Shown: positions 24,732 to 36,430, counted from the first letter of the stretch. The stretch: DNA of 64,000 nt from an uncultured SAR86 cluster bacterium (GCA_905181645.1 CAJIYN010000002.1:124001-188000), one strand, 5' to 3'. The notes: generated by a model not told the origin, from the sequence alone. Numbers and translations: made by a program.

Positions 24732-25551
24732 TATACATCATTATTGTATTTAAAATCATTTAAAAAACTTATAAAGCTTTTATTGATGAGTGATAAAGGA
24801 TTTGATTTTGAGTAGACAATCTCAAGACTAAACTCAAGATCAGGTTTTAAGTCTAGTATTTTTATATTTGGATGAAACGAGCTCTCAGCAGAAATTCTAA
24901 CAAAAAGCATTACTTCTATCGAAACAACTCTATAAAAAGTGATATTCTTGCTGTTAAACTACAAGCCTACGAGCGTTTAACCTTATTTTTAGAACGAATG
25001 ACTCCAACTAGCTTGCTGATCAGAGTTCAGCCAATTTCAACTAAAAAAGAAGATTACGAGCAGTTATTGATTAAAACCATAGAACAAGAATTTGAGCATA
25101 ATCTATCACAACAAATTTACCTTTCGAAGGATTGCTGGAATGTCATTTTAACTGCGAAAAACACAACAATACAATCCATTATAAATTATGATATTTTAAA
25201 TACTACAAAAACTGCTGACAAGTTCAGAGAACTCATATTAACTAAATCTATTGATAGCCCTTCACCAACTAGTGTTGCTTTGGCTTATTTTTTAATAAGA
25301 TTTGAGGAAACCTTTTTAAAATTTGATAAATTATTATGTATCTTTTCGACGTAAGGAAATAATATTTTAGCTTCTTGAGTTGGAATCATTTTCTTATTCA
25401 ATCGATCAAATAGTTTAATTCCAAGATCGGATTCAGATTGGCTTAATATTTTACTAATTGATGGCTGGGTAACATTTAAATCCTGAGCAGCTTTGGTTAC
25501 TGATCCATGAATAAAGACTGAATAGAAAACTTCAATATGGCGATATCTCAT
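24732..25551 (-). pseudogene. LysR-family regulator, middle replaced by an unrelated plus-strand coding tract
   Basis: N-terminal HTH MRYRHIEVFYSVFIHGSVTKAAQDLNVTQPSISKILSQSESDLGIKLFDR (25551..25288) and C-terminal FHPNIKILDLKPDLEFSLEIVYSKSNPLSLINKSFISFLNDF* (24870..24732). Confidence 0.75.
24875..25290 (+). other. Coding-like tract resembling a conserved Bacteroidota protein of unknown function, embedded in the LysR gene
   Basis: VKLQAYERLTLFLERMTPTSLLIRVQPISTKKEDYEQLLIKTIEQEFEHNLSQQIYLSKDCWNVI...SPTSVALAYF; family recalled from memory, not searched. Confidence 0.6.
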
Positions 25552-25603
25552 AGAGATAAGATATCTTAATTAATCCATCATGTATAACAAAAAGATATAA
25601 ATA

Positions 25604-26962
25604 TTAAAGAATTTTAGACTCTGCTTTTAATAAAGCTAACTCAAAAATATCAAACATTTCATCTATTTGATTCTTTGTAATTATAAGTGGCGGGCACATT
25701 GCAATCCCCGTTTTGTGCGCCTCGATCGTCTTCTTCATCTTGGCATATTTTTGCTACAACTCTTCCAGCTGAACCCATGGGAGTGAATCCCTCTTTGGAT
25801 GATTTATTACTTACAAGCTCAATACCACATATAAGACCAATGCCTCTTGCCTCACCAACACTTTCAAACGAATTTAATTTATTGACTCTAGATTGAAAAT
25901 GATCAGATACAGATGCCACATGATCGAATATTTTATCTCTTTTATAAATCTCTAAGGTCTTTAGAGCTACAGCGCATGATACTGGATGACCAGAATAAGT
26001 ATAACCATGACCAAATATTCCTATATCACCACTTGCGTCTTTGATTGGGTCATAAAGCTCATCAGGAACTATTACTGCACTGATTGGGATATAACCAGAG
26101 GATAAAGCTTTAGCAATAGTTATTGACGATGGCTTCATGTCAAATGTATCAGCACCCCAAACATTACCAGTTCTACCAAATGCACATTCAACTCATCAAT
26201 TAATGGAATTGAATACTTGGTTAATACTTTTTGAATACTAGGAAAATAGTTTGTAGGTGGAATAATTACACCGCCAGCTCCCATTAAAGGCTCAGCAATC
26301 ATTGCAGCTATAGTCTCAGGACCTTCCTTGCAAATAAGATCATCTAAATTTTGAGTTAATCTTTGTACATACTGCTCTTCATTTTCGTTTTCTAAAGCTC
26401 CTCTATAAAAATGCGGAGTGTCGATATGAAAAAACCCGTCAGCAGGAAGGTCAAATAACTTATGTTGAGCAGGCAAACCTGTCATGCTTGCGCTAGCAAC
26501 TGTGACTCCATGGTAACCCATTGAGATAATTTTTTTCTTTGAAGTATTACCTAAGGCGTTATTGTAATAAGTGTAGAGTTTAAGCTGAGTATCATTAGCA
26601 TCAGATCCTGAATTTCCAAAAAAAACTTTACCTTTATCATAAGGCGACATCTCAATTAACTTTTCAGATAATAAAATTGCTGGTTCATGGCTTTTAGATG
26701 TAAAGAGAGATGCATAACCAAGTTTAGTCATTTGTTCTGATGCGGCTTCAGCTAATTCTTTTACCCCATATCCCAAGGATGTGCACCAAAGGCCTGCTAG
26801 ACCCTCAAGATACCTTTTTCCTTGTTTATCATAAACATAAATACCCTCTCCTCTATCAAGAATGAGAACATCTTCAGAAGTGTGTGATTTTAAATTAGTT
26901 ATAGGATGGAATAGATTGGTCTTATCTATTTGCTCTAAATTTTTTAGTTGATCATTATTCAT
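25604..26962 (-). CDS. Class III aminotransferase (omega-aminotransferase type), frameshifted
   Basis: GLAGLWCTSLGYG, FFGNSGSDANDTQLKL, MGYHGVTVASASMTGL, KPSSITIAKALSSGYIPISAV, YTYSGHPVSCAVAL. Confidence 0.9.
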
Positions 26963-27001
26963 TATTTTTCCTTATTAAAATCTTTTAACTCACCTAAATT
27001 A

Positions 27002-27811
27002 TTAAGATAAGTGTATCTTTTTAGATAAACTACATAATTCATCAAAAGAATTATCCCTATAACTCTTTAAATTTTGTCCTAAATTCATGTAACCTTTTAC
27101 TCTTGAATTATGAGATACATCAAAATCAACATCAATAGTAAATAAATCTTCTCTGTCAGATGACTGATGTAAGATATTTCCTTCTGAGTCTGCAGCAATA
27201 GAGAGCCCGCAACCCTGATCACCACAGCTATTAACATCAATATAATAAGCTTGTTGCTGAGCGGCAGTAGTTCTTACCATTAATGTTTCCATTTCTCTGT
27301 CTTTGGTAGGAGTTAGTGTTGGATTAATAATTAACTCAGCACCAGCAAGAGCTAAAGCTCTGCTCGTTTCTGGAAACCAGAGATCGTAGCAAATATGAAG
27401 ACCTATAATGCCCTTTCCTGGCATATCAAAAATACAAATATCATTTCCACTATCAACATTAATTTCGTAAGGAAGCCATGGATACAATTTACGGGCTTTA
27501 GTAACAAGCTCTCCATTAGAGTTAAATACTGGAGCAGTATTAAATACACTGTCTCCATCTTGTTCATAAAATGTTCCTGGAATAAGCCAAATATTAAATT
27601 TTTTAGCTAAATCTGAAAAAGTATTTATATATCTATCCAAGCTATGTTCTGAATTTTTAGCTCCAGGTCCGCCTACAGCTAATTCACTTAAAACAAGTAA
27701 CTCAACGTCTTTATGTTTATTGCAAAAGCTTTCAATAGAATTAATAACATAATTAAGGTTATTAGTTTTGTTTAAGCTTAGTTGCATAGCTCCAACTGTT
27801 AAAATACTCAT
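27002..27811 (-). CDS. Carbon-nitrogen hydrolase (nitrilase superfamily)
   Basis: LLVLSELAVGGPG, ARKLYPWLPYE, GLHICYDLWFPETSRALALAGAELIINPTLTP (Glu-Lys-Cys context). Confidence 0.88.
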   Translation of the reverse strand: MSILTVGAMQLSLNKTNNLNYVINSIESFCNKHKDVELLVLSELAVGGPGAKNSEHSLDRYINTFSDLAKKFNIWLIPGTFYEQDGDSVFNTAPVFNSNGELVTKARKLYPWLPYEINVDSGNDICIFDMPGKGIIGLHICYDLWFPETSRALALAGAELIINPTLTPTKDREMETLMVRTTAAQQQAYYIDVNSCGDQGCGLSIAADSEGNILHQSSDREDLFTIDVDFDVSHNSRVKGYMNLGQNLKSYRDNSFDELCSLSKKIHLS

Positions 27812-28978
27812 CTAGCCTTTCTCTTTGTTGTAACTGACATATACAGAAAAAACCAGAGCAGCAAGAAGTGCTATGGTTGCTAAATTAAGAATAAAATCAA
27901 AACCATTAGTCATAATAAAGAGAGATCCAGCAAGAGGTCCTGATGCTAGGCCCATTTTAGATACAAAACCAGCTAATGCAGCCATTTGTCCATGAATATC
28001 AAAGGTTGCACATAAGCCTAGTAAGTAGGGGATAGTAAAGGCCCAAGCTATACCAGTTAAAGTATTAGCAATAAAATAAATAGATACATTATCTGAATAA
28101 TGCAATAAATAAGTAAAAATTGAAGCAATAGATATACCAATTAAAAGTGGTATTGTTCTGCCAAACTTGGTTCCTATAATATAGACAAGAACTCCACCAA
28201 GAATTGAAATAATATTTGCGACTGTAAGAATATTACTTATTTCATTGTTTGCTAATCCGATATCTTTACCAAGCTCAAAGGCATAATCTGCGACACCCAT
28301 ATTTGCAGCTTGAAATAAAAATAAACCACAAAGAACAAGAAACAACATCATACTCATTGGAATCTTAAAGAAACTAGAAGGTTTAGTATCTTCCTGAGAA
28401 GGAGATTCAACATTTGGTACAAGTGGCAAAATTAAAAGAGTCATTAATGTAAAACTAATTAAGGCACCAAAAGCAGCTCCATATCCAAAGACCTCAACAA
28501 GTCTCGGGACTACCCATATACCTAGGCTACCGAAGCTATACTGAACGACTAAAAGCATTCCAAAAATTTTGTCTGGGTTATATGTTCTTGCAATGATTGA
28601 AAGACCTATACCAACCGAAAGGCCGCCAATAGTGCCGTGTATGAATCTAAGAATAATTAAAGTTTGTGGATTTGTAAATTGTGTAGATATTGCATCAAAG
28701 GCTATTAAACCAATAAATAAAATTCTCACCACCTTTCGCCATTCAACTTTTTTAACAATAAAAGTAGCTATTAGAGCTCCAAAAGCTGCTCCATATTTAT
28801 TAGCACTAACTATAAATCCAGCAACATCCCTCTCTACACCCAATCCATCTACAAACGCAGATAGGAAAGCTCCTCCAAGATTTACATAAAAGAGTCCAGC
28901 AGTAGCTACAATACTATATAAAATTGCTGCAAAGACACTTGATTGATTAAAGGTTGAAGATAGGTTTGTTGTATTCAT
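27812..28978 (-). CDS. MFS transporter
   Basis: About 12 hydrophobic segments; FIHGTIGGLSVGIGLSIIAR, RIVRILFIGL-type loop. Confidence 0.85.
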   Translation of the reverse strand: MNTTNLSSTFNQSSVFAAILYSIVATAGLFYVNLGGAFLSAFVDGLGVERDVAGFIVSANKYGAAFGALIATFIVKKVEWRKVVRILFIGLIAFDAISTQFTNPQTLIILRFIHGTIGGLSVGIGLSIIARTYNPDKIFGMLLVVQYSFGSLGIWVVPRLVEVFGYGAAFGALISFTLMTLLILPLVPNVESPSQEDTKPSSFFKIPMSMMLFLVLCGLFLFQAANMGVADYAFELGKDIGLANNEISNILTVANIISILGGVLVYIIGTKFGRTIPLLIGISIASIFTYLLHYSDNVSIYFIANTLTGIAWAFTIPYLLGLCATFDIHGQMAALAGFVSKMGLASGPLAGSLFIMTNGFDFILNLATIALLAALVFSVYVSYNKEKG

Positions 28979-28986
28979 AAGTTATA

Positions 28987-30633
28987 TTAACAAAAAGGTT
29001 TAATAGCGTTTGATGAAAATACAGCAGACTCCCAAGCATAATCATATCCATCACTAAAATAATAATAAGTCATACCATTTGGGAAAAAAGCAAAAGTTAT
29101 TCCTCCAAAGCCAGACATAAATGGTATTCTTATATCTTCTTTACAATTAAAAACACAATCTAAAATATTCCAGGCCAATCAGTATTATTGTAATAAATAT
29201 TAGCTTCAGGAATAGCTAGCAAAGAATTCTTATCATTTGGATTTAGAGCTTCATGCAAAAAGGATAAATTAGAAGATGTGTCAGCCATAATTTTTTGCAT
29301 AATATTTGAAATTTGATGAAGATCGTCTCTAATGAAAAACATTCCCCACCCTGTATAGGGTTGTTTGTTGATATCATTAGTTTTTAAGGTTGATTGTGAG
29401 GCTTGGCTAAAATTACTCTTTATCAAAAATGGTATCAATATATCTTCAAAATAATCATCATAAATAGTATTAGATTCTAAAAAGCTATTCATAGCTGAAC
29501 CTAAAATATAAGTATCAGAGGTGTGGTAAACAAATTTTCTGCCTGGTTTAGTTTTTCTAGGAAAAGCCTTACATGCTTTATTTAACTTATCTTTATGGGT
29601 TTGTAGTTTAAAAATAAATTGAACTGATGCTACTCCGCTTTCATCTCTGTCATGAATAGCATTTATATATTGACCCGTTGCCATATCAGAAACATTATTT
29701 AATGAGACTCCTTTCCACTTCCTTTGATTACATTCAGGAACGAGATCATTGATAAATAAATTATTAATAGGACCAAATTGATTTTCTATGAGGGACATAC
29801 TTAAAGATCCAGCTATAGATTTAGCAGTTGAAAAAAATGGAAACATGATCACAAAAAGGAAATTCACCTAATCTAGTATTGCAATTACTTACATAATGAT
29901 TATTTCCATCAATCACTCCAAATATTGATATATCCACAGGATCAACATAATTAGTATTTAAAAAAGAGTTTAAATTTAATTCAAATTCAGAATATAAATT
30001 CTCGATAGGTTTAATATTATAAAGATTCTCTTTAGCACTATAAGAAGTAATGTTTTGATTATTTTTAATATCAGATGCAATAAATTGTGCTGGCAAAAGA
30101 CCAATATAATCAAATTTATAATAGGCACATGTTTCACTAGCTAGTTCAAATAGAATGTTAGAAATCTTATTAAGATTTGATATAGAAAAAACTCCTATGC
30201 CGGAATGTGTGCAATTAGCTGTCTTATGAATAAGATTAAAGGGTAAAACTAGTAAGGTATCTGAGCTTATATTATCTGCCCTGCTTGAACCAATTCAAAA
30301 TTGGTGAGATTGTACGATGAAATCTCAACAAGCTTTAAATATGGCTCAAAATAATCATTTTATGAAATCAATTGAAAAATTAGGAAAATCTTCATGGTTT
30401 TTTTTATATAGATTCCTGTCATCTACAAGAACTTTATAACCTCTACCAATAGCATTTTTATTCACGCTTAAGGTTCCTGCAACAGAATCGCTATCTTGAA
30501 GACCAATGATGGCTGTCTGTTTTATTTTCTCGTAGCTAAATGTGTTTGAGAGATTTTCATTGCCCCATAAGACATCCACTAACTCCTGAGAAGTTAGTGG
30601 AAGACATATAAAGATTAATAAAAGCTTGTACAA
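28987..30633 (-). CDS. Serine hydrolase of the class C beta-lactamase-like family, frameshifted
   Basis: Signal peptide; SxxK in FFSTAKSIAGSLSM; YHTSDTYILGSAMN; GWGMFFIRDDL. Confidence 0.75.
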
Positions 30634-30642
30634 AGCCTTTAT

Positions 30643-33137
30643 TTAGAAAGTTCTATTTAGAGAAATTCCAACTGTTCTGGGTAAGGCAAAAAATTCTCTA
30701 TTATTGCTACCGTAGAATCCTTGAGATGGAGATGGCCCAAACGCAGGGTTTAAGAATGCTCCTGTCACGCCTCTCTCATTACCTATATTTTTTACGAAGA
30801 TGGATAAATAAGTATTATCTTGAAAAAATGTAGAGGACATATTAATGATTCTAAAACCATCAAATTTAGCGTCATATTGAGAATCTTCACCAATATAGTT
30901 TCTAGTATCTGATTGAGAGTAGAAGTCCATACGTTGAGCAACACCTATACCTGAATTAAAATAGTGAGTGTAAGCTAGGCCAATATTTATCATATGCTCA
31001 GGACTTCCAGGTAGCTTAGCGCCCTCTCTTGCATATAACACAGGGGTTGAAGCGGGAGTATATAAATCCTCGCTAAGGTTAGTAGCATTAAAGGCATAGC
31101 CTATATTCCAATCTAGTGAACCGACTACACCTTTCAGTAACATCTGTACCTTTAGTTTCAGCTTCTTGGCCATTGATAACAGCATAGTAGCCATAAATTG
31201 GTGTGGATGTATTTAATTGAGGATTATCCCAGGTAATATTATAAAGACTCATATTGTAATAAGTATCACCAATGAATCCTTTAACGCCTATCTCAAGGTT
31301 AGTTACAGTATCTGATTGAAATGGCACCCAGCCTGCTTCCTCAACAAACGTACCTTCTGTTGGAACTGCATTAACTCCACCTCTTCTAAATCCTTCAGAC
31401 ATAGTTACAAAATAGGTAACATTATCAGCTGGTTTATAAGACATGTTAGCCTTCAATAAAGTATCAGAGTCTGTGTTAGAGGATGTATCAGTTGCAGGTC
31501 CAATATCATAAAGTTTAAAAGACATATTCATGTTTGCATCTGCATTGGATGTGAAATCTCTAAAACCTAATGTTAAATCAAGCTCATTTGATAAATGAAA
31601 TGTGAATTCACCATAAAAAGCTTCATGATCTATCGATTCAGAAACGTTATAGTCAAAATCTTGTTCATTTGGATCAATGACATAATCAACTCCCCAGTAG
31701 TAACCTTTCCAGGCATTTACACCTTTTATATAAGTTTGTTGTGATCTAGACATTTCCTCTGTCTGATTAAAATAACCAAGGATGTAATCGAACGTATCTG
31801 AGACTTCTGAAACTAATTTAATCTCAAGGGTATCAGCTGCATCTGTATATTGCCTATGAGCTGGTGAGTATGGTCGTGCTGGCGTTGTCCAAATACCACC
31901 TGCTGTTTGATTATAGTATCCAGCTAAAGCAGATGTATAAACTTCTGCTCCAGCAAAGTATCCAGTGTTATCTGTAATACTTGAACCAGATTTTTCATAT
32001 GTTGAATATGAAACTATTAGGTCATAATTATCAGCATCATAAGTTAATTCAGATGCATAGACTTCAACCTCTCTTTCAGAAGGTTCTAGCATTAAAGCGC
32101 CATTTTCAAATTTGCCATATTTACCAGTTGAATAACAATTTGGATCTTGCAAAGTAGTACAGTTCTCATTCAAAATATATTTAGTTCCAGTAGAAGATTG
32201 TCTTCTTCCACCAACTTCATCTTCTTGAGTTGTGGCTGTAAACATTAGCTCAATATTCTCATTTATATCAAATAAAAATTTATGTCTTAAGAAATTAATA
32301 CCTACAGTATCTGCATCTTGTACTGTTTTTATTGACGGAGGTGAGGTTATAAAATCTGGAAAACCTGTACCTTCTTTAGGAGTTGGAACTCCATAAGAGG
32401 GATCAACTGGTCCGAACCAAGAATCAAAACCTGGAATATCGGATACTCTAAACACATTAACGTAATCGGTTATTCCTGGGTAATCCGCATATGAATATGC
32501 AACTCTATAGGCCATCTTGTCTGATATAGGAACATTTAAAACCAGATCAATAGCGGTTCCTAATGAGTTTGAACCTGTTACATCAGAAGTAGTTACGTTA
32601 ATAGTTCCAGCCATTTCACCAATAATAGGATCATTGGTTATATATCTAATAGTGCCACCTAATGCACCTGAGCCATATAAAGTTCCTTGAGGGCCCCTTA
32701 GAACTTCTACTCTCTTTAAATCTTTTAAGAGAAAGTAGCTTAAAGACTGGCGTTTTATCAACATAGGTAGAAACTGATGCAACTGAGCTTACTGGATAAT
32801 CCTGAAGCGCAGATGAATCTACATTTAAACCTCTGATTCTGGCGCTATTGGTTGTTCCAGCATTTCTATAACCTCTATCAATGGTACTGATCCCTGCAAA
32901 ATTTCTTAAGAGTTCAGTAGCATCCTGAATTCCTCTTTCTTGAATATCAGATCCCGATATTGTTGATATATTGTAAGGAACATCAAGTAATGATGATTCA
33001 CGGGATGTTGCTGTAACGACAATCTCCTCAACATCTGTAACGCCGTTATTAATAGTTTGAGTATCCTCTTGAGCTAATATAATTAAGGGTGAAAAAGTGA
33101 AAATTGTTAATAATAAAAATCTGGATGAAATATGCAT
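30643..33137 (-). CDS. TonB-dependent outer-membrane receptor, frameshifted
   Basis: VEEIVVTATSRESSLLDVPYNISTISGSDI plug, VEVLRGPQGTLYGSGALGGTIRYITN, C-terminal FALPRTVGISLNRTF. Confidence 0.93.
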
Positions 33138-33233
33138 AAAACCTCCCCGTTATTTGCACTTAATTACTATAAAAATACCTTAATACTATAATAATATAAA
33201 TTGAATTTTATCTATTATATTATAACAATAAGT

Positions 33234-33257
33234 TATGTTAAAACTGATTAACATAAA
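33234..33257. promoter_or_regulatory. Operator-like palindrome between divergent TBDR and ALDH genes
   Basis: TTATGTTAA-AACTGA-TTAACATAA, perfect 9-bp arms. Confidence 0.55.
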
Positions 33258-33301
33258 TTAAAACTATACTTTACCAAGATCTATGTTTAATAATAGAAGA
33301 T

Positions 33302-34687
33302 ATGAAAATATCTAATACTTATATAAATGGTCTCTTTGTAGATGAAAGTAATAATGATCATTTTGATCCATGAACAAAGGAAACAGTACCATGCTTAGTG
33401 CTCCTAGTACAGCAAAGGTTAACAATGCTATTAGTAGTATAGTACCTATCATCGTATGATGTGCTTACCTTGTCTAAGCAATGTGTTGGCAATGTTTAAG
33501 TCTTCCATAGTATACAAACCTGTATGCTAATGCAATAACTTTAGAGATGGGAGCTCCTATCAAGTTAACCACTAGTGCGCATATTCAGATTGCAGTGGGT
33601 CACCTACAAGGTTTTATTGACGCCTTAACCACACTTGAAGAGCGCCTGACCCTAGACAATGAAGATGTACTATTACGTGAACCCATTGGTGTCTGTGGTT
33701 TAATAACACCATGGAACTGGCCATTAAACCAAACTTTAACAAAAATATCTTCAGCTATAGCTGCTGGTTGTCCAATTGTAATGAAGCCAAGTGAGTATTC
33801 GGCGCTTAGTAGTAGAATCCTTATTGAAATAATCGATAAAAGCTCTCTACCGAAGGGATGCTTTAACTGTGTAAACGGGATTGGATCTGAAATTGGTCCA
33901 TTAATATCATCTCATCCTGATATAAAAATGATTTCATTTACGGGATCAACTCTTGCAGGAGTAAATATACAAGAGTTAGCAGCCACCTCTGTTAAAAGGG
34001 TTTCTCTTGAACTTGGTGGCAAGTCAGCTCATATTATCTGCTCCGGAGTTGATCTTGAAATAGCAATTCCTAATGCTATAGACCAATGCTTTATTAACTC
34101 TGGCCAATCATGTTCAGCGCCGACCAGATTGTTAATTTCAAAAGAAGATATAAACGAAGTAAGAAGGATATCGAGTGAGTATGCTACCTCAATTATTACA
34201 GGCAATCCGAAAAATGAATCTACAAATCTAGGTCCTGTTATAAACTTCAAACAATACGAATCTATTCAAAAATATATAAAATCTGGTATTGAGGATGGTT
34301 ATGAAATTATTACTGGTGGTCTAGGTAAGCCTGATAACTGTATTAATGGATATTATATTAAAATCATCATTATTAATTGCAGATATGAGAATTTATAAAG
34401 AGGAAATATTTGGACCTGTGCTGTCGATAATAAGTTATTTAGATATAGATGATGCTGTCAAAATAGCGAACGACTCAATATATGGTTTATCTAGTTATAT
34501 AACCTGCTTAGATGATGGTGAGGGAAAAATAATTGCCAAAAGACTTAAAGCTGGTCAAACAATAGTAAATAAAAAAGGTAGAGGTTCTGCCCCTGCTCCG
34601 TTTGGTGGCTTTAAAAAATCTGGAAATGGCCGAGAGCATGGCCAATTCGGATTAGAGGAGTATCTGGAGGTAAAGGCAGTAATTTAA
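33302..34687 (+). CDS. Aldehyde dehydrogenase family protein, frameshifted and poor at its 5' end
   Basis: ITLEMGAPIKL, REPIGVCGLITPWNWPLNQ, ISFTGSTLAGVNI, LELGGKSAHIIC, NSGQSCSAPTR, EEIFGPVLSII. Confidence 0.9.
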
Positions 34688-34917
34688 AACATTGCTAACT
34701 GACGATACTCATGAGTTTCTTTGGGCTCAGTATTTTCAATATCATTTTTAATTGTTTCAACTATCTGACCAAAGTTTTGAAGATAAGAATCTAATTTATT
34801 AGAATCTCCACCGAAGAATTTGAATGCTATTGTTTTAAAAGCAGCATCTTTATCCAGCGCTCCGTTCCATTGTTCTATTATTGGATCAGCTTTATTTATG
34901 TGTATTACGTTATTCAT
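34684..34917 (-). CDS. 77-aa protein of unknown function, candidate SOS-regulated gene
   Basis: ORF MNNVIHINKADPIIEQWNGALDKDAAFKTIAFKFFGGDSNKLDSYLQNFGQIVETIKNDIENTEPKETHEYRQLAMF*; start after the LexA-type box. Confidence 0.7.
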   Translation of the reverse strand: MNNVIHINKADPIIEQWNGALDKDAAFKTIAFKFFGGDSNKLDSYLQNFGQIVETIKNDIENTEPKETHEYRQLAMF

Positions 34918-34928
34918 AAAACATAATA

Positions 34929-34948
34929 TACTGTATAAATATACAGTA
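34929..34948. promoter_or_regulatory. LexA (SOS) box
   Basis: TACTGTATAAATATACAGTA, matches TACTG(N10)CAGTA and CTGT-N8-ACAG. Confidence 0.8.
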
Positions 34949-34956
34949 GTCAATGA

Positions 34957-35485
34957 TTAAGCAAAATTTGAATCAATAAGCACTGCTATAAAAAGAGCTG
35001 GTTCATCGCCAGATGCAGACCAGGCATGGTTTGTACCTCTTTGGACAACAACATCACCAGCAACTAAATTAACCTCTTCTTTGTCTAAAATGAGTGTAGC
35101 TGCTCCTTTAATAAGAATAATGTAATCAATTGTTTGCGTTATATGCATTCCAGGATGCTTTATAGTATTTACTCTTTCATGCTCAGCACCAATAGCTTTA
35201 AATCCAGCAGCAAACATTAATTCAAGCTCTTCAGCTGAGATGGATGGATCTTGAGGGGCAATGCTGAAGTAACGTATCTTGGTGCCTTCTTTTGGTGGAG
35301 ATAAAATTACTGCTCCTTTAGATCTATCTTCAGAATCTTTATTATCAATACTAGCTCCGTCTGTATTCCATAATTCAAGAAAAATATTATCGCCATTGAT
35401 GATCCAATTACTATTATAGAATTAATCTTAATTATGCTAATCTATTACTATTAACACCTGTAACAATTCTTCTTGGTTTAATCAT
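34957..35485 (-). CDS. Cupin-domain protein, frameshifted N-terminus
   Basis: MIKPRRIVTGVNS start at about 35485; HPGMHITQTIDYIILIKGAATLILDKEEVNLVAGDVVVQRGTNHAW. Confidence 0.8.
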
Positions 35486-35497
35486 ACGTAGTTACTC

Positions 35498-35910
35498 CTA
35501 AATTTTAAATATCATCCAGCCATTTTTAAACGATTTAAATTCAATAGCATTTCCGCTAGGGTCATGTAAAAACATTATTGCTTGTTCACCGACTTTCCCT
35601 TTAAAACGAATTGTAGGTTCAATGATAAAGTTGATGTTTTTATTTATCAATGAATTACTTAATTCTTGAAATTCGTGCCACTTAAGAATTATTCCAAAAT
35701 GCGGAACCGGAATATCCTCTCCGTCTACATAATTACTATTAATGCATTGAGTTTGCTGAACTTGGTGACACACAAGCTGATGTCCGTAAAAATTAAAATC
35801 TGACCAGAGATCACTAGATCTTCCTTTAGAACATCCCAGGGTATTTTCATAAAAATTAATTGCTTTAGTTAAGTTATTAACTGGAATAGCTAAATGAAAT
35901 GGAGAAAGTT
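35498..35910 (-). CDS. VOC (glyoxalase-like) family protein, frameshifted
   Basis: FHLAIPVNNLTKAINFYENTLGC upstream; PHFGIILKWHEFQEL, MFLHDPSGNAIEFKSF. Confidence 0.82.
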
Positions 35911-35920
35911 ATCGTGATTT

Positions 35921-36430
35921 TTATAATCTATTAACAATATCTTTATAAATTGAAATTACTAAAACAGATACTGCAAAAACTACTAGCGTGCCTAATATGT
36001 CACCTACTACATATCTAAAAATAGTCCACAAGGGAATATCAACCATCTCGAATATTTGTTTAAGAGCATTACCAAAAACACCATTTATAAAAGCAGAAAG
36101 AATAGTAATTAAACCTATGTGCCTGTAATTAGTTCTATTAAGTAATACCTCGCCTTTAGAGTAATTAAAAGAGAAACCGAATAACTTAAGAGCTAGTAAC
36201 GATAAATAAACTGTAAAAGCTTTAAATACTATTAAGCCTAGACTTGATAAGGATGAAACATCAGGTATTGATGTGAAAAATTCTAAACCAATAAAGTCAG
36301 CAAGTATGATTGCTGGAATAGCATAGAGGCCAAAAATACATGTACATATTACTCTTGCAGCATGAGGAAGATAAACTAAGCTCCCTGGATATTCAGTATC
36401 CAGGTAGCCCAATCGAGCTAGCCCAGACAA
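35921..36430 (-). CDS. Uncharacterised multi-pass membrane protein
   Basis: 169-aa ORF with several hydrophobic segments; no family named with confidence. Confidence 0.6.
   Translation of the reverse strand: MSGLARLGYLDTEYPGSLVYLPHAARVICTCIFGLYAIPAIILADFIGLEFFTSIPDVSSLSSLGLIVFKAFTVYLSLLALKLFGFSFNYSKGEVLLNRTNYRHIGLITILSAFINGVFGNALKQIFEMVDIPLWTIFRYVVGDILGTLVVFAVSVLVISIYKDIVNRL

Noticed and set aside
28569-28889. 106-aa plus-strand ORF
   Set aside because: Antisense to MFS transmembrane helices; low-complexity translation.
28987-30633. Beta-lactamase-like gene as an antibiotic resistance determinant
   Set aside because: The SxxK serine hydrolase family is broad and mostly not true beta-lactamases; context suggests a catabolic or wall-related role.
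34918-34953. Track start codon (MTTVYLYSILCF) for the 77-aa ORF
   Set aside because: The extension translates the palindromic LexA-type operator; the ATG at 34917 is preferred.
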